Shown piece after piece: positions 10,813 through 22,465 of a stretch of 64,000 nucleotides of DNA. The number at the start of each line of letters is the position of its first letter. Position 1 is the stretch's first letter. The notes under the pieces are model-generated. The model was not told the origin of the DNA, did no database searches, and saw nothing but the letters and a program-made list of their open reading frames with translations. This DNA comes from Anthonomus grandis grandis (Eukaryota > Arthropoda > Insecta > Coleoptera > Curculionidae), in contig NC_065560.1 of assembly GCF_022605725.1 (NCBI RefSeq), forward strand, positions 16,297,052-16,361,051, read 5' to 3'. The position numbers and the translations under genes are program-made.

Positions 10813-11776
10813 ACTCGACTCAGTGGCGTATTTACCGGTGTTCCACGTGTTCTCTGGAACACGCCCTAAAAATTTTTTTCAATCAAAATTGTACCTGAAA
10901 ATACGATTTTATAATATTTTTTAATTCTATACCTGTACACGATCGACTTAGCTAATTAAGTCTATCTGAAACGAGATTAAGCCTTTTATTTTATATCCAC
11001 AAAAATTGAAAAAGTATCGCCCTAAAGCTTGCATTTTCTGCTGGGCAGCAGAAAATGGTTTAAATAGCCCTGGCAACTTAAAACCATATTGTTTTCCTGG
11101 TTTTTTCTAAGAAAACGCTAAATAGAAGAAGGTCTGTTAATCGAACGGTACGCCGCGTGCCTGTATGTTTTTACGTCCAATAACGACAATTATTTCTCTT
11201 GGTGATTCCCCGGATTCTTAATCTGTGTGGTTGCGGTTGTTTTAGAAGCAGACGTTTTTAAAATTTTAAACATTATTTATTTCTCGTAATGTGTTAATAA
11301 AGCTGGTTAAAGTGTAGGTAATTGTTTTGTGTGAATTGTGTAACTATAAATTGAACTAAGTACTATAGAGTGTTTAAACTTAATAAGAGTATTAAGATAA
11401 GGTTTTTCTTAATAGTTCATATATATTTAGACATTAAATGAATCAATTATCCGTATAGAATGAGTTATCACCATAAATCTGGTGCACAAAAGCGCAAAAT
11501 ACGTGACGAACATGAAGAAAAAAAAGAAGCTTCCTAAAATAACGCAATATTGTAATGCTTCAATTTCATCTTCAAAGTGTGAGTTTTGTTGGTTTATAAA
11601 AATATTATGTTTACTTATAGTTAATTTATTTTAGCTGAAAATTTAACCGAGCATCAGGTACAACTACATGAAATGCCTTCGTGTTCTAAAGATATAACAA
11701 TTGAGGCAGACCCTGCTACAGCTGACAACTATGATTCTATTCATGATAAAGTTGATTTTAATCAAGGAATCCATAC

Positions 11777-12456
11777 ATTACCTATCGTCACATCCAATGT
11801 CAAACAAAATAGGAATTATTAAAAACCTATTGTTTAGATCTTATAAATTGAGTAGCCCGAAGTATCATGAATCTAATACAATAAAAATTAAAGGTTTTTT
11901 AAGAAATAACAATTACCCCACAACATTGGTAAATAGAGTTATCAACAATATTAAACTTTTAACAGATACACAACTGGTAAGGAGTAAAGAAACAAAATAT
12001 TTCAGATTTCCATATGTAAAATCATTTTCAGAACAAATCCAACGAAACATTCGGGAAAAAAATTACAATTTTAAACTGGCTTTTTACAACATAAACTCAA
12101 GCAGTGTATTGTTTTCCCAATTAAAAGATCGTACTCCCCTTGAGTTAAGCTCAGGTTTGGTATACCGTATGCCTTGTCGTAATTGTGAACAGTGTTATAT
12201 AGGTATCACTAGGCAGCATTTAAAGAACAGACTTTATCAGCATCAATATGATTGTAGAGTCATAAATATGAACAAAAAAGATAAGACCGCTTTAGCACAG
12301 CATCACTTTTCCACAGGGCATAACTTCAATTTTGATGATGTTAGCATAGTTGATAGAGAGAGGCACTATCTTAAACGCAATATCAGTGAAATGATACACA
12401 TTCAATTACATAATTCTGTTAATCACCGATACTCAGGGCTTAAGTACACAATATAA
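11777..12456 (+). pseudogene. Penelope-like ORF, 3' part with GIY-YIG endonuclease
   Basis: About 226 open codons ending at the stop at 12456. PLE linker sequence LSSHPMSNKIGIIKNLLFRS opens the fragment. The GIY-YIG nuclease follows: LVYRMPCRNCEQCYIGITRQ with the YIG core and a downstream Arg (RLYQHQYD), then ALAQHHFSTGHNFNF and a C-terminal MIHIQLHNSVN. In full PLEs this enzyme nicks target DNA for priming by the upstream reverse transcriptase, which is missing here through 5' truncation. The surviving part is uninterrupted, so the insertion may be younger than its hAT host. Confidence 0.85.
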
Positions 12457-12972
12457 TCACATCTTAAAGCTGTATAAATCCAAACTGTTAAGTACTTAAG
12501 TTTTCAACGAGCCCAGGTAATATTAAACCTATTTTACAGACATAAAAAGAATGTGTATCATTTCTGCTTTATAACAACAAATTCTGCGTACAGTTACTAC
12601 TAAACACTGACTTAGAAGGTGCCATTATTTACTATAATTACTATACGTACTACTTATTTATTGTGAATCAATCTGTGACATAAGCCAATTTTAGTTTATT
12701 TATGCTATGTGTTTTTTTGGTTTTTTTTTGTTTTACTTAGTGTTTGTGCTGCGTATTTTAATGTATAACGATTGTATCTGTGGTGTATGTATGATGGAGA
12801 TGTCACTAGGTTTTAGTTGTTACGTAAACCTCTAATGTAAATTTGGTAAGTCGTCTTAATTTTAACTTTTATGCTTTAGTCTCCGTTTATTTATGTTTTT
12901 GTTTGGGTGGTTTCTTAACTATTGTATTAATAACTATTGCTTTCACCATTTTGTACCAATTGTATCTTTTTC

Positions 12973-13012
12973 AGCCTTGAAAAAGACGTAAATAAACGTC
13001 GAAACGTCGGCT
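12973..13012 (+). ncRNA. Hammerhead-like hairpin at PLE 3' end
   Basis: AGCC, CTTGAAAAA, a 5-bp stem GACGT/ACGTC with loop AAATAA, then GAAAC and GTCGGCT. AGCC can pair with GGCT. The arrangement (UUGA box, stem, GAAAC) resembles the hammerhead ribozymes known from PLE terminal regions, but the CUGAUGA box is degenerate and there is no clear third helix. Confidence 0.45.
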
Positions 13013-14973
13013 AATTTCAAATCTTGAGGTTTGATTTCTGTCCTTAACCCGCTATACTTTACTTCTACGGAATCCATACTATTGTATCCGAGTTAGACTT
13101 AATTGCCGGAACGGGTGAAAATAATATGTAATATCAAAGATATTTGTTTTAATATTACTGATAAGGGACATTATGTCGATGAATTAACTTCTGACGAGAA
13201 AAAAATTATTGTTGATAATAAACCGTGCAGACCTTTAGGCCTCTTTCCTCGAGACAATAAAGGCAGGAGTTTCTCAACCTTTTATTATACCAAAACTAAC
13301 AAATCAGGGTTAAAAACTGAACGTTTATGGCTATGTTATTCAACGCTATTAAACCAAATTTATTGTCAATCTTGCTGGTTGTTCGCTGCAGAAAAAGATA
13401 CCATAGCAAACGGTTTTAACGACTAGGTACACCTAAACCAATCAATTACAAGGCACGAGCAAAAGCATTATCACAATGAATCTTGCTCAATATTTGACAG
13501 ATGGAGGCGAAACGACATAATTGATCACGAACTTCAAACGAAGATTTCACAGGAAGCTTCAGTATGGATGCAAATTTTAGAACGAGTCATCGAAGTTACT
13601 TTGACTTTAGCTTCCAGTAACATGCCCTTTAGAGGACATAACGAAAGTTTAGACTCTTCAAATCCTGGACTGTTTTTGTTTATAATTAATTTACTTTCGA
13701 AATATGATTTAGTGTTAAAAAATATACTAGAAAAGGAAAGGAAAAAAACATCTGTCACATATTTAAGTCCTGGTATCCAAAATGAAATCATTGGGTTGTT
13801 GGGTACTGCTGTAAAGAATGAAATAATCGGACAAATTAAAAAATCGCCTTTTTATTCAATAATAATAGATTCCACACAAGATGTTGCAAAACTTGATCAG
13901 TTAAGTGTTATTATTCGTTATGTCACAATTGAGTTCAATGAAGAAAACTCATCAAAAGTGGTAATAAATGAATCGCTCTTGGGATTTTTTCCAGTTGAAA
14001 GTCAAACTGGAAAGGTTTTAAGTAATAAAATCATACAAATATAAACGGCAAACAATTTACTTTTAGAAAAACTTCGTGGTCAGGGGTATGATGGGGCTGC
14101 AAATATGAGTGGTATATATAAAGGTATCTATCAAGCAGAAATATCAAAAATGGCCCTTAACGCAGTATTTGTACATTGTGCTGCTCATAACTTAAATTTA
14201 ATACTCAATGACGAAATTTTTATGATTTAATTGAAAGTGTTTATTTTTCGCCCATAGCATAAAATAATGGGCACTTTTAAGCAACATGTTTAATTTGTTT
14301 CTTAATAAAAGTAAAAAGGTTTAAAAAAAGTTAACTCCTACACGTTGGTCATCAAGACACGATGCGTTAGAGGCTCTGAGATACAGGTACGTGGATGTTT
14401 TAAAATCTTTGGCAAAAATTATTTTGACCTCTACCAATAGAACTGAGATTAATAAAGCCAATTCGTTAAAAAAAGGCTAGAAATGTTTAAAACTGTATTT
14501 TCAATAACTCTCGAAACCAAAATTTTAAAATATGTTAGTACCATTTCAAAACTATTACAAAATAAACAGCAAAATATTGAACATGCATCAAAAATGTTTA
14601 ATACTGCATATGACAATATTAAATCACTTCAAAATTATTTTAATTTATTAAAGAATGAAGCATGTAATTTGGCTGCGGAATGAGAGTTACAGACAGAATT
14701 TTCAAAAAAAAGGATTGGCAGACTCAAACAATTCTTTTACGAGAAAAAAAATAATTTTCAATAAGTTCAAATGAAAACTGGTTTAAAATAAACATATTTT
14801 ATAAAACTCTAGACATTATTATTGCTTAGTTAAAAAATAGAACCTCCGGATTGCAAGAAGTTAACAAGACTTTTCGTGCTTTATCTCCGGATGTTTTGTG
14901 TAATAACACTGTATCTGATACAGAATTATATCAGATGGGTCAAGAATTGTACATAAAATATTCGGATGATATA

Positions 14974-15209
14974 GAGTCCATAAAATGAGAGAATATGCCG
15001 GTGACGTAAAATGCGCACAAACTTAAATTTAAACCAAAAAGTCAATAAAGGGGAGGCCCCATATTTCCCTGATTAGGTTTACTTGACCGTGAATACATGC
15101 ATCTCTCTCTTTCACATCTGCTAGAATTCTACGCTTCTACGCTTAACGATAGCCAGCTTAGATGCGCGAAGTCTGACGTCACCGGCATATTCTCTAATTT
15201 TATGGACTC
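14974..15209. mobile_element. 236-bp MITE inside the hAT element
   Basis: Inverted repeats of about 36 bp start GAGTCCATAAAAT and read inward AGAGAATATGCCGGTGACGT on both arms, with TA on each outer side (14972-14973, 15210-15211). No coding capacity; probably mobilised by a TA-targeting transposase. It splits the hAT C-terminal coding region. Confidence 0.8.
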
Positions 15210-15855
15210 TATCCGATGCAATTCGTCTCAGCTTGTGTCATTCAGGAATAGTTTTAAAGGAGATTTAAATAAAATGAACACAATACATGAACTTTTACAA
15301 TTTATCCTATTTGAAAATGTTTCATCTTGTAGCAGTTTCAGTGAAATTTTAACTGCATGTTATCTTTTCCTTACCATTCCAGTTTCTGTGGCTTCGGCAG
15401 AAAGAACTTTTTCAAAATTAAAACTAATTAAAAATTTTCTTAGAAATACCACGGGAAAAGGGAAATTATCTAATTTATCAATTATTTCCATAGAAAACAA
15501 AATTGCTCGCAAGATCGATGTTTTATCGATAATTTCAAATTTTGCACATCTTAAGGCTAGGAAAAAACATTTTAGCTATTATATTTTCCTAAATGTTAGA
15601 AAACTATTATTCTCAATGTAGTTACCAGTAGACTAATAAAGTATTATTATGTTTAGCTTTTAGTTTTTCTTATTTGCTTATTATCTTTTATTTTCATTAA
15701 TAAAAATACCTATAAGATATTAAATTTGTTTATTTATTGTATATTTTTAGCTTAATATTCAGTACCCTCTTGAAAAACCCTAAAACTAATATCGATTTAA
15801 GACGGGCCCAGGAATCCGACGGAACATACAACGTCGTTACGCCACTGACTCGACT

Positions 15856-16528
15856 GTGTACTGCAACTCTTAGGCTTGCAATTTGTCACCAAAAGTCTAA
15901 AGAAAGACATATACTAGACTACAATTTGTGACTCATCTTAACTGTTCCAGCAAATAAACTTGACTGTTACAACAAAACTCCTGTCATAATGACATTTTAT
16001 CAATTTCCATACATTTTAGCCTGTTATTAGCAAAGCTATTTTGTGTAACCCTTAAATATTTGGAAATAAAATCTACTTCTTAAACTACAAATATAATAAA
16101 ATATTAGAAAATAAATACAAATTTTCGTTAAATTGCAAATAATAGAATGCACATTCGAAATATTACTATTTAGGTAACTTACCAATTTTTTTTTCCTTCA
16201 CAAAGTTATGGAGGTGTTTGCTTTATCCTGAGCCATCCGGTATATAGAGCGTCCGTCAATAATCAGACACAAGTTAATTTATGATACTTAGGTACATAGG
16301 TTCCTGATGATGAAATATTATTAAAATAATGTATTATGATTGTAATAAAGTGTTTGAGCCTAATATGGCTTTGGAATATATTTTTGATTTTTATTCTGCT
16401 GCGTGCTTTAATTTTAATTTTTTGAATAACATTTATTGAATTATCTTCATATTTAATCTAACTTTAATTTAAAATATTGAAAATGCTATTTTAAAATATT
16501 ATATATTTTTTGTTTTACTAAATACTTA
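15856..16528. other. No gene; one solo element end
   Basis: Stop-rich and AT-rich. At about 16200-16248 the sequence ATCCTGAGCCATCCGGTATA resembles a lone Tc1/mariner-type terminus in reverse orientation. No partner end was found. Confidence 0.35.
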
Positions 16529-16530
16529 TA

Positions 16531-17834
16531 CATGGTGTTTCAGAACTATGGGATCAAACTTCTGGGGGTTGTTCAGTGCAACAGAAGAATCCATTTGAGT
16601 ATAGGAACCCATGCCCGGAAATGCGTCACTACGCCACTACGGCCCTAAGACGCGTTAAAATTTATAAAAAATATTAATTACCTAAATAGGCTCTGCTGCA
16701 TTTATTTTTACCTTTTGTACATGATACCATAATAACAATAATTGTTTAAAATCAACGCTTATCAATGTCAATTCTCAATGTCATGTTTAAAAATTTTATA
16801 GCTTACCATTTTTAAAAATTTATTGTTAATGGAAAACTTTACCAATCAAGAAATACGAGTAACGCTTCTGTCTGGCGGGTACTATACGAGCAACAACTCG
16901 ATCCTTACCACTTCCAGAAAGTTCAAGGTATGACTGCAGCTGACTATCATCCTAGAGTTCAATTTTGTCGATGGCTTCTGGATCACATTATTGCAAAACC
17001 AAATTTTTTACGATATGTTTTGTGGACCGATGAAGCCTCTTTCACAAGAGACGGTATTTTTAATAGTAGGAATAGCCATGTTTGGGACGAAGAAAATTCT
17101 TATGCAATTTTTCCAAGAAAACATCAGAATCGTTGGTCTGTCAACGTATGGGCAGGCATTGTTGATGATTATTTAATTGGGCCATACCTTCTACCGGAAC
17201 GGTTAACAGGACCTATTTATCTGCGATTCTTGGAGGAAGTTCTCCCAGAACTCCTTGAAAATGTTCCACTAAACGTTAGACAGCAAAAGTGGTTTAAGCA
17301 TGATGGAGCGCCGACTCACTTTGCTGTACAAGTACGCGAGTATTTGGTTCAGCGGTTTGGGCACCGTTGGATTGCCAGAGGTGGAGCAGTTTCTTGGCCT
17401 CCTAGGTCACCCGATTTAACGTCGCTCGATTTTTTCTTGTGAGGATATGTAAAGTCTTTAGTCTACGAAACTTCAGTAGAATCAGAGCTAGACTTAATTG
17501 CACGAATAACAGCAGCATTTGAAATGATTCAAAACGAGGATCAAATTTTTAGTGTAGTCCGCCGAAATCATGTGCGGCGCGCGCTTAAATCGGTGTATTG
17601 AGGTTGGAGGAAGACATTTTGAACAATTGTTGTGATGGTATCATATACAAAAGGTAAAAATAAATGCATCAGATCCTATTTAGGTAATTAATATTTTTTC
17701 TAAATTTAAACGCGTCTTAGGGCCGTAGTGGCGTAGTGATACATTTTCGTACATGGGTTCCTATTCTCAAATGGATTCTACTGTTGCACTGAACAACCCC
17801 TAGAAGTTTGATCCCATAGTTCTGAAACACCCTG
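16531..17834 (+). mobile_element. Tc1/mariner-type element 2, about 215-bp inverted repeats
   Basis: Left end CATGGTGTTTCAGAACTATG and right end the complement of CAGGGTGTTTCAGAACTATG, flanked by TA at 16529-16530 and 17835-17836. Arms run 16531-16746 and 17620-17834 with a few mismatches. 1,304 bp in all, with one plus-strand transposase. Confidence 0.87.
16829..17635 (+). pseudogene. Transposase of element 2, N-terminus deleted
   Basis: ATG at 16829 opens MENFTNQEIR. The frame then jumps to VWRVLYEQQLDPYHFQKVQG from 16870, so most of the N-terminal helix-turn-helix is lost to an internal deletion. The catalytic domain keeps all three Asp: LWTDEASFTRDG (about 17018), KHDGAPTHF (17302-17304) and LTSLDFFL (17428-17430), with 41 residues between the second and third. 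TGA at 17440-17442 replaces the Trp of FFLWGYVK. The frame goes on (GYVKSLVYETS) and, after one more shift, ends CIEVGGRHFEQLL at 17635. Confidence 0.83.
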
Positions 17835-17836
17835 TA

Positions 17837-18870
17837 TTATTAAATGTTTAAAATATTCACCTTAATTTAAAGTTTTTGGCTTTTACTGTGACCGGTTTAT
17901 AAGCAAAAAAACTCCCCGTATTTAGCTACGTTTTTTTGCCGTTGCTTTATTAATTTCTATAGCCGATATGTAAATTAGAAAACTTTTTGCCTAATTAAAG
18001 TATAAATATTATAGTTAAGAGAAGTGTAATGAAATTAAATCTCAACAATAATCTTTTTAATATAATTTAGATTCATTTAAAGCAATCTAAACATCGTAAT
18101 TAATGGCATTTAAAAGGATAACTATGCTTTCTTAAGACTATTTATTATATATTTTTTACTTTACTGTTTTAATGTACCTATATTAAATAAGCCAAATACC
18201 ATTACAGATTAACATTGACCCTGAAATAAAGCTTAAGCAAGTTTTAAGATATAATATTTACTTTAGAACCCACGTGATACTCTATCAATAAATTTTTCTG
18301 TTACGCGTGCAAATTTTTTAACTAGTAAAATGCCATTATCTACTAAAATTTAGATTATTTATTCATGCAAATTAGATTTAACTCATCAAAGTACAAGTAT
18401 TAGATAATTATTATACAAAGAGTAGTAGCACTCTTATCTTCCGTATTTAGTTCGTAATATAAATTTATATTTGCAAAATGATATTAGCTATGTTGAAATG
18501 ATTTTTTCTATTATTAAAAATTAGAGGTAGTTTGTAAATAACGGAATAATAAAAGATTATAAGTAACAGCAAGTCTTACAAATTTCGCCTTGGTGATCAT
18601 TTCTTAGAGGTACCATCCGAAGCACCGCACCATGAAAGCCGGAGGCAGCTATAGCGAAATATATCTACTTTGACAGCACATTTACCTTCGTTATAAGCTA
18701 ATCTTAAATTTATAACGACACTATGATGAATGTAAAAAAAAATTAAATAAAATATATCATAAAAGAGATTTTGGAAAATCTACATTCTGATAAATTGTTA
18801 AATAATATATTATATTGGGCTGAGTTAAAGGATCAAACAGCATTTGACAAAAAGTATAGATCCTAAAATA
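17837..18870. other. No gene seen
   Basis: AT-rich, stop-rich; no repeats or motifs recognised. Confidence 0.45.
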
Positions 18871-18879
18871 ATTCTTCTT

Positions 18880-19650
18880 CTTCTTGGTGGTACTACAACC
18901 CTTGGTTGGTATTGGCTGCATTAACGACCTTGTGGATTATTTAAATTTGTATCCCTCGCTAGATTTTCTTTCCATACAATCCTAATCAGATTTTCTCAAT
19001 TTTATTATATCTGGCTTTCGGAATAGGTCCTGGAGTTCTGCATTCGTCCTTATGCTATATTGTTACGTCTTTCGGTGCTTGACGTAGCCAAATATATTTC
19101 TTAAGATTTTTTCCTCAGCGCGCTTTAGTAGAATTGAATATATAATTGCTACTATGTATTCGTGCTTTAATCACTTCGATTATATCGTTATCTGAGTATA
19201 TCATGGCTCCAAGGTACTTAAACTGTTGACGAACTCGAAGTTATAGGTGTCCAACGTTATATTTTGACTCTGATTGGTTGTCAGATACTGTACATATATT
19301 TGGTTCTTTTCCTCATTGATGCTAAGGATCATTTTCTTATATTCCTTTTCCATTTTCAGAAAGCTTTCCTTGATATCCGACAGTACTCCTGCCAACTGCG
19401 TCAATATCGTTCGCGATTGCCAGGATTATATTAGTTCCTGGGTAGTAAATTGTTAATAACCATATCTCGGACTATGTTAAAAAGTAGGATTGATAGTTGA
19501 GCTGCCTGCCTTAATCCACTCAAGACCGAAAATTCCTCTGTTATATAGTGTTCTACTTCAACGCGATACATACTATCATTTGTGCATAACTTCGTGAAAG
19601 TTATGCTTTTTTTGGTATATTTTCCATGGGTAATATAGGTATATCACAGA
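18880..19650 (-). pseudogene. RTE-like LINE reverse transcriptase 3' fragment
   Basis: On the minus strand, shifting frames give GLRQ then LLFNIVRDMVI (about 19500), LAIANDIDAVGRSTVG (about 19415, the FADD-type box with Asn for the first Asp), and KMILSINEEKNQIYV (about 19330). DTYNFEFVNS is followed by FKYLGA-like sequence and MIYSDNDI-like text. That order of reverse transcriptase palm and thumb motifs is typical of RTE-related insect LINEs. Multiple frameshifts; 5' truncated. Confidence 0.6.
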
Positions 19651-20049
19651 TGCCGTAAGCTTATCTGAAGTGTTTATTGAACTCCTAGTGCCTCTTGTGT
19701 TGTTATCATATTGTGAATGCCTGGTCCATGATTACGAATATGTATGTCGGTCATAGGTGTACCATGTATACAGAGTGTCCAAGATAAGGATCCTAAGCAT
19801 GGGGATCTCGGTACCTGTTGGAGATACAGCTTCGGTTAAATTAGGAAAAAGTTGTGTACTTTGAAATGTATTTACATGCCATTGAGAAACTTCCAAAAAT
19901 TTCCATGGCCTGCTGAGATATTTGGCAAAAAACGGAAATTTGCCAATATCGATTTTATTTTTTCCTGGCTTTATTCTAAAAGATATTAATAAACTATTGA
20001 CACTTTCTCATTGACACTTTTGATGTAGTACGTGATGGCGCTTTTAAAT

Positions 20050-20096
20050 TTTATATCCGACGTTTCGTTTTCGAGAAACCATCATCAAATTTATTT
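20050..20096 (-). ncRNA. Hammerhead-like hairpin inside element 3
   Basis: The minus strand reads TTGATGA, a small stem GTTT-CTCG-AAAC, then GAAAC and GTCGG. The box is closer to the hammerhead CUGAUGA than in the other copies here. It starts exactly where the left inverted repeat of element 3 stops and is followed by a lone ACACCCTGTA terminus at about 20117-20126, so it may be a separate small insertion. Confidence 0.45.
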
Positions 20097-20498
20097 TTTT
20101 ATATAGCGCAAAAAGAAAGTACACCCTGTATCTGATTCCATTTTTTATTACAAATTCAATGACGTATCACATGTTACATTTTTTTTGTTAGTTGAAAGGA
20201 AAAATGCAAATTTTCTATTTTTTTAGCATATTTTTTAAGTAAGCTTTGGAAACAAATGCTTTGACGTATGTAAATACCTGTTACCGAGTCTGTCACATTT
20301 TTCTTAATATCTATTTAGAGAGTGATGAAGCTAAATGAAGCATTGATTTGCATTGTACATTGTACTACTTATAAATAAAAAAATGTAACCAGTAATAGAC
20401 AAATGTTTTATGATTTTTCTAACGATATGCAACAAATAATGAATACATTTATAAATAACGAAAAAAGCAAATAAATTAACGCATTTTATAAATTTAAT

Positions 20499-21326
20499 TT
20501 AAAACAAGTGTTCAAACAGGTTTCCGTTATTTTCCAGACATAAGTATGATCTTCTCACAGTAGCAGTTAAAACATCACGCAATATCTCTGGCGTAATACT
20601 TTGAAAAGCGGCCGTCACACATTCTCGTAACTCCTACTCAGTTCCAAAAGAATGTTGATAGACTCGGTTTTTACTAAATCCCCAAAGGAAGAAGTCCAAA
20701 GGGGTTAAGTCCGGGGATCGCGCTGGCCAAGACACTTCACTGGAGGTTCCAATCCACTTTTCAGGAAAACGCTGCAAAAGGTACTGTCGAACTTGCCCAG
20801 AATTATGTGCAGGAGCCCCGTCTTGTTGAAACCAACAGCTATTGACTTGTGCCAGAGGTAAATCATCTAAATAGTCTTCTAAATCATTTTGCAATAAATA
20901 AAGATATCGTTCTGCTGTTAATGAATAATGGTAAATAAATGGACCTAGTATTTTGGTTCCTAAAATTCCACACCACATATTAAACCCAAAACGTTGTTGA
21001 TGTCTAGATATTTTCTTAACACGCGGATTTTGTTGGACCCAGTAATGACTATTGCGGCGGTTAAAGATACCATTATTAGTGACTATACTTTTGTCGGACC
21101 ATATTATTTTTGATGGAAAAATAAAATCCTCTTTACAGGCACGTATATACCACTCACAAAAATGCCGACGTCGTTCGAAATCCCCAGGTTTAAGTCCTTG
21201 GCAAATTCTAAATTTGTAGGGGTGATATCTGTTTTTACGTAAAATAAACTGAGCTGTAGATTTGTCCACTCCTACATTTTTTTCAATTTGCCTGGTTGAT
21301 ATCTCGTTTAAATTTAAAAGTGCCAT
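20499..21326 (-). pseudogene. Transposase of element 3 with one in-frame amber
   Basis: A single frame of 275 codons from ATG at 21326 to TAA at 20499-20501, interrupted only by TAG at 20634-20636. Motifs: helix-turn-helix remnant (TRQIEKNVGVDKSTAQFI), HPYKFRICQGLKPGDFERR, first Asp in IWSDKSIVTNNG, second in FQQDGAPAHNSG, third in LTPLDFFLWGF, with 41 residues between second and third. After the TAG the protein continues ELRECVTAAFQSITPEIL and ends ENNGNLFEHLF. The N-terminal first helix-turn-helix seems missing, because the start lies in the inverted repeat. The best-preserved transposase in the window. Confidence 0.83.
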
Positions 21327-21629
21327 AACGTACTACTTCAAAAGTGTCAATGAGAAAGTGTCTGAAAGAATAGTATTTTGATATCTTTTAAAATAAAGCC
21401 AGGAAAAAATAAAATCGATATTGGCAAATTTCCGTTTTTTCCAAATATCTCAGCAGGCCATGGAAATTTTTGAAGTTTACCGAAGCTGTATCTCCAACAG
21501 GTACCGAGATCCCCATGCTTAGGATTCTTATCTTGGACACCTTGTATATTGTATGTTTTTTACACTATCTAAATGCAAATTTCCATGCTATGGGTAATTT
21601 ATTTTTTATTTGATTTATCTGACCTAATA

Positions 21630-21659
21630 TTATTACTATTATTATTATTATTATTATTT
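21630..21659. repeat. ATT microsatellite
   Basis: About ten ATT units. Read on the minus strand it is an AAT tail about 190 bp beyond the stop of the RLE LINE at 21852-22465. Confidence 0.85.
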
Positions 21660-21851
21660 CATGCCAAATGGCAATCGTACTCTCCCGAATGATCTTGAAG
21701 GGGAAATCATCACTTATCCCAGACATCTCATATATCAGAAGGATGAAGATCGGATGGAATACTTTCCATGTTATCGGAAATTTTTTATCTTTATTAACAA
21801 ATATTACACTTAAACTAAAAGGCCATAATATGTTTCTTAAACTATTTGGCG

Positions 21852-22465
21852 TTATCTGTGTTTATAATATACCTTAAGGATTCGAGATGTGGATAATAGC
21901 GTCGACCTCTGCATTAGCTTATAGATGTTTTCCTTAAGGTTGAGCAGTTTTATGTTTTCGGTCAGGTTCTTTGGTATTACTCCTGTTGTTGACATAATAA
22001 TTGGGATTGTTCGCACTTCTCTCATTTGCCATTGTCTTCGTACCTGATGTTCTAAATTCCTGTACTTAACATTCGTTTCATTATGTTTCGCTCTTAGGTT
22101 GTTATTATTAAGAATAGCCAGATTAATAAAGGTTGTCTTCCTAGAAATTTTACCGATTAGTATTAGGTCATGACTATAGTTATTTACTCGTTTTTTAAGA
22201 ACTAGTTCCAGCCTAAAATTATAATATAGTACGTTGGCTCTTGATAAGCGGCTTAGTTTTTCTGCGATTCTTACGTTCTGACGTTCTTGATGCAGTAGCC
22301 ATCTTTTATATTCCATTGGTGCAAAAGTTTGACATCCACCGGTGACATGCTGAATGGATTCCGCTGTCTCACATCCATACCTACATCTGTCACTTTGTAC
22401 CGTTGGGCCAATACAATAAACTTTAAAAAATTCCTTATTTGTAATATTTGATCTTGGATAGCCAC
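21852..22465 (-). pseudogene. RLE-type LINE, 3' end (zinc knuckle plus restriction-like endonuclease)
   Basis: On the minus strand a zinc knuckle RCRYGCETAESIQHVTGGC (about 22390-22340) is followed by FAPMEYKRWLLHQERQN, a region where HDLILIG stands where RPDIILID is usual, then INLAILNNNNLRAKHNE, QVRRQWQM, IPIIMSTTGVIPKNL and a stop at 21852. This is the C-terminal layout of R2-like LINEs that use a PD-(D/E)XK restriction-like endonuclease. One frame change joins 22465-22271 with 22316-21852. The catalytic Asp-rich motif is degenerate. Confidence 0.7.

Larger units (their letters stand above)
11777..13068 (+). mobile_element. 5'-truncated Penelope-like element inserted in the hAT gene
   Basis: Bounded by an exact 11-bp duplication GGAATCCATAC (11766-11776 and 13069-13079). 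Removing the insert and one copy restores the hAT reading frame across the junction. It contains the 3' half of a PLE ORF (thumb/linker plus GIY-YIG endonuclease) and a roughly 600-bp 3' region ending shortly after a hammerhead-like hairpin. Confidence 0.88.
11460..15621 (+). pseudogene. hAT transposase, ZMYM/TTF-finger type, interrupted
   Basis: ATG at 11460 (MSYHHKSGAQKRKIRDEHEEK), a frame slip in an A run, then a 56-bp intron (11579-11634, GTGAGT to TTTTAG). Exon 2 runs to 11776 and resumes at 13080 after the PLE: DFNQGIHT continues as IVSELDLIAGTG across the duplication. Then come a TTF-type zinc finger (GLFPRDNKGRSFSTFYY, WLCYS, YCQSCWLF, 13103-13426), the catalytic core start (MQILERVIEVTLTLASSN, SNPGLFLFIINLLSKYD, IIIDSTQDV), GQGYDGAANMSG near 14080, and the C-terminal dimerisation motif PVSVASAERTFSKLKLIKNF at 15380-15440. 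Many stops and shifts; dead. Confidence 0.85.
10821..15847 (+). mobile_element. hAT element with 8-bp target duplication
   Basis: Begins CAGTGGCGTA (10821) and ends TACGCCACTG (15847), a short inverted repeat typical of hAT elements. It is flanked by the exact 8-bp duplication ACTCGACT at 10813-10820 and 15848-15855, the diagnostic hAT target-site length. Total 5,027 bp including a later PLE insertion (11777-13068) and a MITE (14974-15209). It carries one broken transposase gene on the plus strand. Confidence 0.92.
19771..21544 (-). mobile_element. Tc1/mariner-type element 3
   Basis: Ends CAGAGTGTCCAAGATAAGGA (left) and the complement of CAAGGTGTCCAAGATAAGAA (right), with TA at 19769-19770 and 21545-21546. 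Left arm 19771-20051, right arm about 21312-21544; the left arm carries about 50 extra bases near 19845-19895. The transposase is on the minus strand. The left arm ends with an inverted copy of the transposase start (ATGGCgCTTTTAAATTT), so the repeat reaches into the gene. Confidence 0.87.
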
